A stretch of DNA of 64,000 nt from Carya illinoinensis (Eukaryota; Streptophyta; Magnoliopsida; Fagales; Juglandaceae), in assembly GCF_018687715.1 (NCBI RefSeq), contig NC_056764.1, forward strand, positions 9,862,501 through 9,926,500, read 5' to 3'. Every line of letters starts with the position of its first letter. Position 1 is the stretch's first letter. Below are positions 43,965-60,989 of this stretch, piece after piece. The translations under genes were made by a program, and so were the position numbers. Under the pieces are notes generated by a model. That model saw only the letters and a program-made list of their open reading frames with translations. It did not search any database and was not told where the DNA came from.

Positions 43965-45053
43965 CTTGCTGAAATTGTGGCAAAGCTGGCCACATAAAGA
44001 AGAACTGTAAAAATCCTAAGAAGATCAAGAATGATAGTGCTAATTTGGTAACTGAAGAAGTACATGATACACTATTGCTTGTAGTTCATACTCCAGTTGA
44101 TGACTGGATACTAGATTCAGGGGATTCCTTCCATACATCTTCCCCATCAGGAGATAATGCAGAACTATGTTGTAGGTGATTTTGGGAAGGTGTACATGGT
44201 TGATGAAGAGGCTTTGAACATAGTGGGGATGAGAGATATTGACATTGTACTCCCTAACAAGTACAAATGGACCTTGTAGAAGGTTAGGCACATTCCTGAG
44301 TTGGAGATGAATCTCATTTATATTGGATAGCTCGATGAGTGTGGTCATTCAGTAGTATTCTCAGATAGCACCTAAAAGGTCACTAAAGGGGTACTGGTAC
44401 TGGCTCGAGGTAAGAAAAGTGGTACTTTCTATATGACTACTGGTTTGAATAATACTATTGCTACTACCGTTGCAGAGAGCACAGCAGATTTGTGGCATTG
44501 CAGGCTTGGCCATATGAGTCAGAAGGGTATGAAAGAACTTCTGTCCAGAGGCAAGCTGCCAAAATTGAATTCAGTTGATCTCAGTATGTGTGAGAGTTGC
44601 ATTATAGGGAAACAAAAAAAGGTCGATTTCTTGAAAAGTGGCAAAACACAGAAGACAGAAAAATTGGATCTTGTGCACACAGATGTATGGGGACCTTCTC
44701 TAGTGGCATCCCTTGGAGGTTCTTGTTACTATATCACGTTCATTGATGACCACAGCAGGAAGGTATGAGTTTATTTTTTGAAGTATAAGTCTTACATATT
44801 TAATGTGTTCAAAATTTGGAAGGCCATGGTTGAGACAGAGACAGACTTGAAACTGAAATGTTTGAGGTATGATAATGGTGGTGAATATATTGATAGTAGG
44901 TTCAATGAGTATTGTACAACTCTGAGTATTAGAATAGAGAAGACCATTCTTAGGACACTACAAAAAAATGGAGTTGCTGAACATATGAATAAAACCATAA
45001 ATGAGCGTGCTAGAACCATGAGGCTGCACACTGGATTACCATCTACTTTCTAG
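43965..45053 (+). pseudogene. copia-4 gag knuckle, protease and integrase
   Basis: The CCHC knuckle CWNCGKAGHIKKNC is at about 43975. The protease region WILDSGDSFHTSP is at about 44105. The pre-integrase region is LWHCRLGHMSQKGMKELLSR and CESCIIGKQKKVDF. The integrase core is LDLVHTDVWGPS, YYITFIDDHSRKV, a stop at 44766 where Trp is usual, then LRYDNGGEY and TLQKNGVAEHMNKTINERAR. The usual PQQNG is PQ-less (LQKNG). A stop follows at about 45051, where FWAE-type sequence is usual. Confidence 0.87.
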
Positions 45054-45080
45054 GAAGATGCAATCAACACTGCCGTCTAT

Positions 45081-47100
45081 TTGATAAACAAATGGTCATT
45101 AGTTCTGATGGATTGCGGATTGCCTGAGGAGGTTTGGAGCCGGAAAGAGGTCAAATTTTCTCACCTTAACAATTTTGGTTGTTTTTCTTATGTTCTCGTT
45201 GATTCTAACACTCATAGTAAACTTGAGTCTAAGTCAAAGAAATGTTATTTCATTGGTTATGGAGATAAGGCATTTGGCTATCGTTTCTGGGATGATCAAG
45301 ATCGAAAGATTATAAGAAGTAGAAATATGATTTTCAATGAGAAAATTGTGTACAAGGACAAGTCTAGTACAGTTGCTGAATCAGCTCCTCAGGAGTCCGA
45401 GTTTGTAAGATTAGATGACCTATCAGAGGTCACAGTGCAGTGTAGAGATGTGAGTGACAATGAGAGTAGGTCCGGTGCATCCATTCCTATTATTCTGCAG
45501 TCAAATTCAGAGTCGTCCACTCCTACAGCTGCAATTCACAGGTTAGTTAGGACTATTTGTCCTCCACAGCATTTCTCACCTACCTTGAATTATATTCTAT
45601 TGACAGATGGTAGAAAACCGTAGAGTTACAAAGAAACCTTGTAAGATGAGAATTCTAACAAGTGGGAGCTGGCCATGAAGGATGAAATGGATTCCTTGTT
45701 AGAGAATCAGACATGGAAGTTGACAGAACTTTCATCAAGGAAGAAGGTATTGCACAACAAGTGGGTATACCGGGTGAAAAGTGAGCATGATGGCAGTAAG
45801 AGGTACAAGGTCAAACTTGTTGTGAAAGGCTTTCAGCAGAAGCAAGATATTGATTATTCTGAGATTTTCTCTCCTGTGATGAAGATCACAACTATCAGGA
45901 TAGTACTGTCTATGGTTGCTATTGAAGATTTATTTCTTGAGTAATTAGGTGTGAAAACAGCTTTTCTTCATAGAGACCTTAAAGAAGATATCTACATGCA
46001 CCAACCTAAGGGGTTTGTAGTATAGGGAAAGAAAAGTTCAGTTTGCAGACTGAAAAAGAGCTTGTATGGCTTGAAGCAAGCTCCTAGACAATGGTACAAG
46101 AAATTTGACAATTCTTATATTATTCTATTGTTGTATGTGGATGACACGCTTATTGCAGGTGTTAGTATTGATTAGATCAATAATCTAAAGAAGCAGATGT
46201 CATATCACTTTGCAATAAAGGATTTGGGAGCTGCGAAGCAAATCCTTGACATGAGAATTGTCAGAGACAGAGTCAAGGGTATATTGAGACTCTCGCAGGC
46301 TGAGTATGTGAAAAAAGTACTCAGTAGGTTCAATATGGACAAAGCCAAATCAGTTGGCACACCCCTGGCCAGTCACTTCAGACTCAGCAAGGATCAGTCA
46401 CCTAAGTCAGAGGAGGAACAAGATTACATGAGTAAGGTTCCTTATGCCTCAGCTATTGGTTCACTTATGTATGCTATGATTTGCACTAAACCAGATATTG
46501 TCCATGCAATGGGAGTTGTGAGTAGATACATGAGTAACCCAGGAGAACAACATTGAGAAGCAATGAAGTGGATTCTGAGGTACCTAAAAGGCTCCTCAGA
46601 GACGTGTTTGTGTTTCTCATGAGAGAGCTTAGAAGTGCAGGGCTATGTTGATGTTGATTTAGCTGGAGATACTGATAGCAGAAAGAGTACCACAGGCTTT
46701 GTTTACACTCTACGTGTTACTGCAGTGTCATGGGGTTCTAATCTGCAGAAAACAGTTTCTTTCTCTACTGCAGAAGCTGAGTATATTGTAGTGTCAGAAG
46801 CTGCAAAAAGAGATGATATGGTTACAGGGATTCTTGGAGGAATTGGGTAAAAAAAAAAATCAGAAGGGTACCCTCTACAATGATAGTCAGAGTGTCATAT
46901 TTCTTACCAAGAATCCAGCATTTCATTTCAGGACCAAGCACATTTAGATTAAGCATCACTTTATACAATCATTATTAGATGATGGATAGTTGTTACTTCA
47001 GAAAATTTGTGGAATCAAGAACTCTGCTAATATATTGATAAAGGGTGTTACACTTGAGAAACTGAAGTTGTGCACAACTTCAGTTGGCCTTCTAGCATGA
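45081..47100 (+). pseudogene. copia-4 integrase end, reverse transcriptase and RNase H
   Basis: Blocks: FGCFSYVLVDSNTHSKLESK, FIGYGDKAFGYRFWDDQDRK, WELAMKDEMDSLLENQTWKL, NKWVYRVKSEHDG, YKVKLVVKGFQQKQDIDYSE, IFSPVMKITTIRI. Near 46060-46150 are [16 protein letters not shown] and the catalytic [11 protein letters not shown]. Then come KDLGAAKQILDMRI, SAIGSLMYAMICTKPDIVHA, and RNase H (GYVDVDLAGDTDSRKSTTGF, FSTAEAEYIV). Many stops and frameshifts separate the pieces. Confidence 0.88.
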
Positions 47101-47190
47101 AGATAGGGACAGTGAGTTGCAGGGGTGGAGGATATCATGTTTAAGGAAAAAGGTGATATAATGGGTGTACCAATCTCCAAGTGGGAGAGT

Positions 47191-47602
47191 TGTTAAGTAC
47201 TGTGGAGTCTACTCCACACCGCTTGAGCGGAGTCATTAGCCGCTCAAACAAAGGCAAGTCAGAGAGTTCCGCTTGAAGACAGCTCGATAGTGAGTTGGAG
47301 AAGTTGCAGGAAAAAGGTTCGCTCGCTCGCTCAACACGTCGCTCAAGCGAACATCGCTATTACACAAATTCTAGGGTTTTTATGCCATTTGACTATATAT
47401 ATGTTATTTTGTGACATATGACTATACAGTGAGAACAGTAATCGCCCCACTATTGTATTGTAATTTCTCAAGTGATAAAAATCCTCTGCAACTTCTATGA
47501 ACGTAGGCAATTTGCCGAACCACGTAAATCTTTGTGTTTTGTGTGTGATTGCTTGTCTCTTTCGTGTTTACTTTTACTTTATTGTTATCGTTTTTCACAA
47601 CA
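47191..47602 (+). repeat. 3' LTR of copia-4, about 412 bp
   Basis: Starts TGTTAAGTAC right after the polypurine tract and ends ...TTTTTCACAACA. It includes repeated GCTCGCTCGC and CGCTCAAGCG motifs. A LINE tail follows immediately at 47603. Confidence 0.75.
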
Positions 47603-47860
47603 TGGTCAATTGGTTGAGGACATTCAGTTCATCTTCTCAAGACTCATGAGCTGGAAATTAATGTTTACTAAAAGAGATGGCAATAAAGCAGCTCATGCTG
47701 CTACACAATTGGCAAAAGGTCTAACTTCAGAAGCTGTCTGGATTGAGGGAGGACCATGGGAGGTTATGTCTGTTATTTTGAGTGACAAAGATTGTATTGA
47801 TTCTTGATGATTACTTAAATCTATTCCTTAAAAAAAATAAAAATAAAAAAAAAATAAAAA
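47603..47860 (+). pseudogene. LINE RNase H tail with poly(A)
   Basis: It reads GQLVEDIQFIFSRLMSWKLM, then FTKRDGNKAAHAATQLAKGL and VWIEGGPWEVMSVIL, the usual C-terminal end of plant LINE RNase H domains. A stop and an A-rich tail (about 47827-47860) follow. The fragment starts at the copia-4 LTR boundary, so copia-4 probably inserted into this LINE, or the junction is a rearrangement. Confidence 0.78.
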
Positions 47861-48605
47861 GATTCAACGTGGTCTAATATTTCTTCGATATGTATGGATC
47901 TAAGGGTTGCACGTTCTCAAATGATTAATAACGGCAATGCGAAAAATACAAAAACTTTTGGACTAATGTATTGCCTATTGAGTTAAATATTCAAGTTGAC
48001 CTTAGACTTATCTCAATTTGGTGGATAAATTGAGTTTACCTAATATAGCTATTGTATACAAAATGATCACTGCCAAAACTATAATGTTCCACAGAATTTC
48101 ATCCATAATTACAAATTTGTGCTAACATGATAATTACAAATTATAACTAAATTGTTACAAAATAGAATGCATTCAAATCGATTAATGTAATTCATTAGAC
48201 ACGTCTCTATTCTATGTATATACATGAACTAGATAAATAAAAAATAAATAAATAAAAACAAGTATTATTAGCTATTAGATCGACCATTTAATAAATAAAA
48301 GAAGACATGATCAGGAGATCTCGGCCTACTACATCTTTCAATAAAAAAAAAAAATTAACCGGGCACGAATTCTGTTCCAAAAAGAATATTTAAGACGTTA
48401 AAATGGTGACACTATCAATGTAAATTACAAAGGGAAAAAAGGACAATTGCTTAAAGAACTAAAAAGACAAAGCAATCAGAAAAAATAATTTTTCCTATCG
48501 CCGGACGAGATAGAATTTCTTTCATAATTATAAAGAAGTAACACATAGACTAAAATGACATATCACTAAAATATATTAATAGATTTTCAAAATAATCATT
48601 AAGGA
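47861..48605. other. AT-rich intergenic DNA, nothing recognised
   Basis: No open frame with a domain and no repeat boundaries were found. Confidence 0.4.
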
Positions 48606-48609
48606 GGCT

Positions 48610-48795
48610 AAAAGCCTCACGCGCATTATTTTAGTGAAGTTGAAATTCAACATGTACATCGCATGGGGAATGAGGCTACTCATAGATTAGCACGTTATGC
48701 TTGGAATGTTGACAATATAAATATGTGGTGGGTTGATGCTCCTATGTTTGTTGCTCAAGCTTTATGGATCGATAAGGACAACTTGAGTTGATTGA
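48610..48795 (+). pseudogene. LINE RNase H C-terminal remnant
   Basis: It reads FSEVEIQHVHRMGNEATHRL, then ARYAWNVDNINMWWVDAPMF and VAQALWIDKDNLS and a stop. This is the family pattern of V-R-x-x-N-x-x-A-H-x-L-A-R near the LINE ORF2 end. It is a short, 5'-truncated copy. Confidence 0.7.
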
Positions 48796-49419
48796 TTTAT
48801 TATAAATGAACATCCAGTGGTAACTCAATATAAATTGAGGTCTAAGACAAAATTTTAATTAATCATTCATAATTATAATACAATATAATATAAATTATTA
48901 TATGAAATATTTTTAAAATTTTCACTGAAATGAGATTTTATTTAAAATCTTTAGATAAAGTTTTTTTGAATTTATATTGAATATTACAATTTAAAATGAA
49001 ATATTAATACAAATTTTGTACCTCAATTTAGCAAGATCTTAAAAAATTATTTAAAATATAAATAATTCATTGTATTAAATATTAAATTTAGTATTATGGA
49101 GCCTTGCACACTTTGAAAAATATGAAATTTATTTAAAATTTTATTTAATGAAATGGTTTTTATTTTTTTTCAAAAAAAATAAAAAATATACCTCATTTTT
49201 AATTTTCAGACATTAGGCAATGGCCTAAATGGCCTTACCATTGGGCCGGCCCTATGAATGCCTAATTATCTATTATATATATACACAGTGAGCAGATATA
49301 TCACTACCCTCCATTATGTTAATTATAAAGCTCAAAATTAATCCAAATTATAAAGGGGGAAAAGAAAAAAGAAAATTAATTATGTTTCAATCTAATAACT
49401 TGATTTTCAACAGAGAGAA

Positions 49420-49682
49420 AAATGTGTCTTTTAGAATTTTGTTCATAGAGTTTGTCATTTACTTCATCTTAGACAGAGTATGGGGTTTGTTAACTTTATT
49501 TTAGATAGAGTTGTGTTGTCTCTCAAACGGTGGTTTGTAGAGGCTTGTAGCATGGTCTAGACCATGTCAGTAATAGTTATGTACTATGAAGCTATTAATG
49601 TTATAGTTAGCTTATAATGTATGTTTCAAGTCAAAGTTGTAATATCCGTTATTAATTAATGAAATATATTTTATTAAAAAAA
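49420..49682 (+). repeat. Retroposon 3' tail, copy 1 of a dispersed pair
   Basis: It shares an alignable segment of about 250 bp with 58180-58450 (for example GAAGCTATTAATGTT and TCAAAGTT followed by similar TATTAAT ends). It ends TTTTATTAAAAAAAA, a poly(A)-like tail. The pattern fits the 3'UTR of a LINE family. Confidence 0.65.
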
Positions 49683-49689
49683 AGGGAGA

Positions 49690-50870
49690 AAAAAGTAGTG
49701 ATCGATCGATGATTGTGAAAAAATGATTTTTGAAAGAAAATATATATAGAATAAACTAAGCAAGGTGTTTCCATAAAAATGGTGACGTCTACAGTTTCAA
49801 ACCCGCACATATACAAACCTGTCACAACTCCTAAGAGGATTGCCCTGGACCACAAATTGGAAACTCCCAAAAAAACCTCTCCCGCAGTGGTGGACCTACC
49901 AACTTATCTCTGAGGGGGGCCAGGTTTTAAAAAAATTCAAAATATACCTTATATTTTATGTTCTTTAAAATTTTCTAAAATTTCAATATATTTAGAAATG
50001 TCTTTCTCCAATTTTTTTCTATAGTCCTGAAATTTTTTATAATTTGTATATATTATTTATTTTTAAGGATGTGGCCTCTCCAAAATTAAATTAAAACTAA
50101 GTTTAGAAAAAAAACAATAAATTAACTTATTAGTATGGATCTCCAAGTTTTTTTTTTTTTTTTTTGTTATACAATATTAGACTTCTTAATATGGAATCCA
50201 AATAAGTGAAAAAATAAGAAAAAACATTTAAGATTGATAATTTACATGAAAAATAGTTGAGAGATTTTATCCTCTAGACTTCATTGAGTAAAAAAATTAT
50301 ATATATATTATTTAAGGTCTTAATTATAACATTATATGCTTAATGTGACACGAAAATATTTAGACTTTGCATGAATTTGATAAACTATTTTACAAACTAG
50401 AATTAAAGACGACCTTTTAAAAGATCACTTGAGAGTTTTTATGAAAAAAATAAATTTTAAATATTTCATTATAAAAATAATAATGGATTAGTATTATTTC
50501 TTGAAATATTATCATCATATTTGAAACATATATTAAGTTGTGTTTTTTAAAATTTTATTTCTATGTATATGTAGTAAATTATTGAGATCTAATTTTATAT
50601 ATAATTATATTTTATGATTTTTTTAATTTATTTTATTTTATATAAATATGTCACACAATAGAAAAGTTGGTCCCTCCTGGTAAAACGTTCCTATTCCGCT
50701 GCTCTCCCACTCTCTATAAAGAGTTTTACTATATTCAAACAAAATCACGTACTAATCTTACTTACTAATACTGATTCCTTCATATTTAAAATTTAAATTA
50801 GTATTTTTTTTAATAAAATTATTTTTTGACCAAATATATTAATACACAGTTATGCTTGCAACTAAATTTT
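49690..50870. other. AT-rich intergenic DNA upstream of CYP707A
   Basis: No genes or element ends recognised; includes a poly(T) run near 50150-50165. It should contain the distal promoter of the P450 gene. Confidence 0.4.
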
Positions 50871-50876
50871 TCCATC

Positions 50877-50883
50877 TATAAAA
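50877..50883 (+). promoter_or_regulatory. TATA box of the CYP707A gene
   Basis: TATAAAA lies 85 bp upstream of the start codon, with a C/A-rich stretch about 30 bp downstream (near 50905-50930) that would suit transcription initiation. Confidence 0.55.
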
Positions 50884-50967
50884 TGTCCACCACCAAACCC
50901 TCCATCCTTCACTCATCACTTCTTTGTTTCAAGTTAGCCTCTGCCACGTCTCAAGGCTAAAAGCACC

Positions 50968-55826
<4,859 letters not shown>

Positions 55827-57150
55827 GCATGGTGTCTTAATTCTTAGTTCTTGACGACGACCGAATGTAATTGTCCACTGGGGAACGAAAGCAACTTATC
55901 CCCATAGAGTACCTTTTTCTTTTTTTCTTTTTTTTTTAATCTTTGTCGTTTGGAATCCTGTATTTGCAAGCTCTCTAGATAGCTGGGACGTATTTCGTCC
56001 ATGCCAGTTAAACGCGGGATGACGAGTCGGTGTCAATGCCAATGCATTATTAATTAATTAATGCATGTGCGTGGTAAGATAAATCTATATATATAAATAT
56101 ACATATTAATATATATATATGTTTATAAATCTGTGCAGGAAAAAAAAACATTATCCTAATAAATATGAAAGGTATAATATCATGATCATGTGTTTGCATC
56201 TGTGAATCGAAATGAGCTGTCGTGGGTTTTGAGGATGAAATGTGTGTGGCCCTGATGATTAAGGTGGTGGCTCAATGATTCGATTGTACAGCTTTCCTAT
56301 TTCAAGATTTTCTTTAATTTCCCACTACTCTCTTTTATTCTGGTGTACAACTTTCACAAATTAACCTGTCCTAAAATGAGGACCAGGTTAATTAATAAAT
56401 TATATATATATATATACACACACAAGTCACAACCTCACCACATATATATATTCTAAGAAGTCGTGCACAACCGATCCAGTTTAATCCACGTCGATCTAGC
56501 AGCATCTCATGAGCACGAGAGTAATGGCGTCCAATTCGCATGCATGAGGACTGATGTTGAGAGGAAGCTTGTTTTATCAAAAATTTAGTTAAAAGTATAT
56601 TTGTGTATTAATATGTGTATTAATATATGTAAAAAAAATTGAAATTAACCGTGTTAAATGATGATTAAAAAAAAAGTACTGCTCTTCTTCTTTTAGTAAT
56701 TAGATATTTATTTAAAAGTAACGCTAAATATAATTATGAATTAGGTAAGTATCGCCGCGTATTCTTTTTTAAAAGAGTAAAATTTATAGTTAAAAAATTA
56801 ATTAAAAAATAATTTTAGATGAAAAAATACTATAATTTAGAATTATATTAGAGTTTTAAAAAGTACTTAAATAATCTTAAACTTAAAAACTCTTTAATGA
56901 AAAAATTAAATTCTTTAGATGTTATGTATTAAAATATTTTTTAATATCAAATAAGATAAAAAGTATGTTTACGGAAAATATTTATTAAAAGTGAAAAGTC
57001 ATAAAAATATTCAGTCTTCTACCATATTTAGTCCTGAAAAATATAAAAGCAAAAAAAAATAAATAAATAAACCTAGATAGGAGGGGGCCGGGAGGAGGGA
57101 TGAATGAGTTGCGCACTTTTTAATTTGGTGGTGGTTTCAAAAGAGGAGAA
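55827..57150. other. CYP707A 3' region and intergenic DNA
   Basis: The first few hundred bases should be the 3'UTR; a clear polyadenylation signal was not singled out. The remainder is AT-rich with TA runs (for example 56400-56415). No gene recognised. Confidence 0.4.
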
Positions 57151-57153
57151 AAA

Positions 57154-57640
57154 ATCCCTCTTTAAACTAGGGCCGGCCAGTTAATTAGGTAACATGTTAA
57201 TTGGAAAGTTTATTTTCCTATTGAACATCGTTGTCACGGGAACAACATTTAGCAACAATGTCCGATTCCGATGTAACATGTTGTACGATCATGTTAACAT
57301 GAAGGGACCACGATCCACACTTCGAAGCTTACCATAGGTCTTCTAAATTTTCCAGGATAAATGCGTTTTGTCACACACATACGAGTATAATAATAATAAT
57401 AATATATAGAAATTACTGCAAGTGCATGCGAATAGCCATCCAATCAAAATGACATCTTCCAGCTACTTGACGGTTTCGGATTAATGTTATTTTAAGTTTT
57501 ATTTGAATTCATGGTCTTGAACGAGAGAAAGAAAAGATAGAAGTAAGACAATGTCTATTGTCGTTTAATATTATTCAAAATAAATAAATATATATATTTA
57601 TATTTATAGATGGCAGCCGGCCCTAGTTTAGAAAGAGATT
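57154..57640. repeat. 487-bp segment with 25-bp inverted ends (MITE candidate)
   Basis: The left arm 57154-57178 and the complement of the right arm 57616-57640 share TAAACTAGGGCCGGC and similar outer bases (AATCYCT). No target duplication is obvious, so the superfamily is unknown. Confidence 0.45.
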
Positions 57641-58175
57641 CATGATTCCCTCTAGAAACTATCACCAAATCAAAACCTCTCTTCCCTCTTCCCTCTCCTC
57701 TTTAGTTTTCTTCTTTTCTTTTCTCTATTTTTTTTTTTTTTATTATTTTTTTAAGATTAAGTATGGTGAAAGGCCGATTTGCTACTCTCTATTATCTGGC
57801 GACCACCACATGCCCTACTGCAGGTTTCCCAAGGCACAATCTTTCAAACGGGAGAAAAATTTTGCCAAACGGCACTACACATGAGCCACACACGCGGTTC
57901 AAAGTGAACACGTGAAATCCTCGTGCCACCGCTAAGGGTGTTATTTTGCTATCACACACGGCTTTTCTAGATCTAGGGACATCAGTTACTTCAAACATGA
58001 CTGACCGCCATAGTTCCTAGGTGGCATGTGGCTCTTATCACAGTTACTTTGTTTATAATTTTTTTCCTCCAATGTTGAAAATATGGATCTATGTATTTCT
58101 AAGATGTAATTCATTTTTTTCTATGTATCTTTAATTTCTGTTATGTCTTTTATTTTATTTTTTAAATAATAATCT
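57641..58175. other. Intergenic DNA, nothing recognised
   Basis: It contains a pyrimidine-rich stretch (57680-57750) and a moderately GC-balanced stretch at about 57770-58030, open on the minus strand (57998-57792) but without a recognisable domain. Confidence 0.35.
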
Positions 58176-58179
58176 CTTA

Positions 58180-58450
58180 GACTTTTGTCCATAGAGTGTC
58201 TCTTGAATTTTTATCCATAAAATGTGTCATCTATTCCGTCTTAAACAAAGTATGAGATTTGTCAGCTCTGTTTTGGACAGAGTTATACTATCTCTCAAAC
58301 TGTGGTTTGCAAATATGTGCAACACGAACTATAGACCATATCAATCATAGTTGTATATTAGGAAGCTATTAATGTTGTAATTGGCTTGTAATGTATTTTT
58401 CAGATCAAAGTTATAGTGTCCGCTATTAATAACTGCAGTATATTTTATCA
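58180..58450 (+). repeat. Retroposon 3' tail, copy 2 of a dispersed pair
   Basis: Aligns with 49420-49682 in the same orientation and ends near TATTTTATCAAATATAT. The poly(A) is less clear here. Confidence 0.65.
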
Positions 58451-58454
58451 AATA

Positions 58455-59300
58455 TATATATATATATTTATATATATAATTAATATAGGATTCATTTTAT
58501 CTTCTATCTCTCTTCTATTTAAAATTCTTAAATTTTTATCGGAGGTATATTCCCATTAATCTCATGATGTATCAAATTCATGCAAATATTGATTCTTTTA
58601 AATTTATTCTCCTTTGGAAAATCAGAACTGTTTTCATCGTGGTCCCATTATATATGCGCGTTTCCTCCTGCAGGTCCCTCTGCGAAAATGAGAGCTAAAT
58701 ATGTTTTTTATCCATTTCAGTACTCTATTTTCCTTTTGTGGATATATACCATCAGCTAGCCTCCTCCCTAGTTATGCTGCATGCGGGTACCCTTTCATAT
58801 CTGTAGTAGTAAATAGTACTTTACCAAAATTTCTTCCCGACCCATGCATTACCTAAAAATAATCATCGATCTCATGTCAATCAACTTGCATTTTACATTT
58901 TAAACCATCCAACTTAACAAATTATACTTTCAAATTCCCAAAAATTACAATATGGCACATCCTCTTAAGATCCAGTTGTTAATATTCTATGACATGACAT
59001 ATTCTTCATAAGAAGAATGATATTGGACAAATTTGATATAAGAAATACTTTAGTCACAAAAAAAAAATTAAAAGTAAATCCACAAACTAATGTATATTGA
59101 TGTAGTATGTTATAAAATTAATTGTAAAATTACTTTTATTGTAAAGTAGATCTAACGTATCATACCAAGTCATATTAATTTGTGGATTTATTTTTTTAAG
59201 ATCTAATTTTATTTGTAGCACTTCTCATTTGATATTTGGGTATATAGGTCATCCAGTCCACCCAACTAGCTCAACTCACTAGGTAACAGGTAGGCTGAGC
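58455..59300. other. AT-rich intergenic DNA, nothing recognised
   Basis: No gene, no clear repeat boundary. Confidence 0.35.
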
Positions 59301-60985
59301 GGGCAAGAATATATTTTGATTTGTTGGGAACCCACTTGCCCATGACTTGCTTCCTAGTATAAATAAAGAAGCTCATCTCCTTTCTTCTCTTTTTCTTCTT
59401 CTTTTTATTCTTCTTCTCTCCTAAAGACCCATGACTTCAAGGATCGAACTAGAGGAAGGCCATGGAGTTTTATAGAGTAGCTCTACTCAAACCCACAATA
59501 ACATTGTTTGATTTGTTTGTATATGTAGATACGAGAGTTTGGTTAGGATTAGATGACTAAAATGATAGATTTTTATTTTATTTTTGGTTTTGTAATTTAG
59601 ATGAATATAAAATATTTTGACTTTATCTATAACTATTTTGAATTTATCTAGAAGTTATTATGAAGTGTTTTAGATAAGTTAAAAGTGTGAAAATCGAGTT
59701 TCAATGGTTCTATAATTATCTAGAAAAGAGCATAAATGGGAAACTGCTACTACTAAGAAGAATAAGTGCCAAATCTTATTACAATTCAAACTGTTTTTAG
59801 ATTATTTATTTAAGGGATTCGATTAGATAAGTGCTACAAAGATTTTCAACTTCGAGATATTAGAGAGTATATTTTGAGTACTTACGTATAAGAAAATTCT
59901 CAAGTCTAGTTATTTTCTTCTCTCTTCAAGTGTGATCGTGCTCTATGTTGGAGATCAAGTGATCGTGATTCAGTATTGGAGTTCCAGGAAAAAAGCTAAT
60001 ATTTGAAAATTTATCAGAGGTTATGGCTGCTACTGTGATAAAGGCAAACAGATCGTTTGTAGTGTCAAGTAAGAAAGTTAATTGACAAAGATTCTGTAAT
60101 TGAGAGCTTGCTTGTAATTGATTTTTAAATGATAAAATTGACTTTTTTGAATTTGCATGCCCCGTAGGGTTTTACCTTTAAAGATTTATTTAAAAGATTT
60201 TCCTTTATTACCAATCTTGGTGTTATGAAATTTATTTGCTTTATATTATTGCTTAATTATTAAATAATTGCATAATTGACGATTAACCAATTTGTCTAAA
60301 TGAATTGGTAGATCTTTGTGATACCATACAATTGACACGTGGGTAATTTCAATTGGCATTAAAGCATGGCTCACTCATTTGAGTGTGATTTGTGCCCATG
60401 TAGATCATGTCGTCATCGTTGACAGCCCCGCCACACTTTGATAGGAAAAATTATGCGTATTGAAAAGTTCGTATGAGAGTTTTCCTCAAGTCGTTGGATA
60501 AACATGTGTGGTATGCAATTGAATGAGGATAGACTAAACCTGAGACAACTCTTGATGTTGGGACGATATATGAGATTAATAATTGTAATTGGAATAGCAA
60601 AGGACTTAAAGTTGTCTTCATGGTTGTATCTTCTAAATAATTTAAAAGAATCTCCTTGTATAAGGTTGCTAAAGAAGCGTGGGATATTTTAGAGGTTACA
60701 GATGAGGTGACAAAAATTATAAAAATTTAAAATTATAGTTGCTAATCTCAAAATTTGAAAAAATTAAGATGCTGAAAGATGAAAGTTTTAATGATTTCTA
60801 TACTAAACTTAACAATATTGTAAATTCCAGGTTTAATCTCGGTGAAAATGTGGAAGAATCAAGAGTTGTGAAGGAGATGATCTTTGTCTAACTAATTTTC
60901 ATGATTGACGACTAACCAATTTGTCTAAGTGAATTGATATATCTTTTTTGTTACCATACAGAGAGAGGTGGGTAATTTCAATATA
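59300..60985 (+). mobile_element. Internally deleted Ty1/copia remnant: 5' LTR, gag start, LTR end
   Basis: A primer-site-like TTGGCATTAAAGC (about 60352-60364) directly follows a sequence ending GTGGGTAATTTCA. The last 80 bp before it (about 60274-60351) recurs at about 60904-60985 with the same end, so the latter is the end of a 3' LTR. Between them lies only a gag start. Everything from mid-gag through pol and most of the 3' LTR is missing. The 5' LTR carries a TATA-like TATAAATAAAG near 59360; its start was not fixed. Confidence 0.65.
60407..60890 (+). pseudogene. copia gag N-terminal fragment (DUF4219/UBN2 type)
   Basis: From ATG 60407 the text reads MSSSLTAPPHFDRKNYAYWK, then VRMRVFLKSLDKHVWYAIE and a stop. 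Pieces of the usual continuation follow (VAKEAWDILEVTDEVTKI, LKMLKDESFNDFYTKLNNIV). These are the conserved copia gag motifs Y-x-x-W-K-x-x-M and A-K-E-A-W-D-x-L. Several stops and frameshifts. Confidence 0.75.
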
Positions 60986-60989
60986 TTTG

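Larger units (their letters stand above)
38725..47602 (+). mobile_element. Ty1/copia retrotransposon copia-4, 5'-truncated, hosting two nested hATs
   Basis: Pieces in order: gag linker (to 38865), hAT insertion (38866-43949), gag knuckle, protease, integrase, RT, RNase H (43950-about 47100), polypurine tract AAGTGGGAGAGT (about 47179-47190) and a 3' LTR (47191-47602, TGTTAAG...CACAACA). The gag line resumes across the hAT. The 5' LTR was not recognised. Confidence 0.8.

Noticed and set aside
57642..57998. Two short frames at 57642-57884 and 57792-57998
   Set aside because: No domain, one begins in a pyrimidine run, and there is no sign of splicing or a partner exon.
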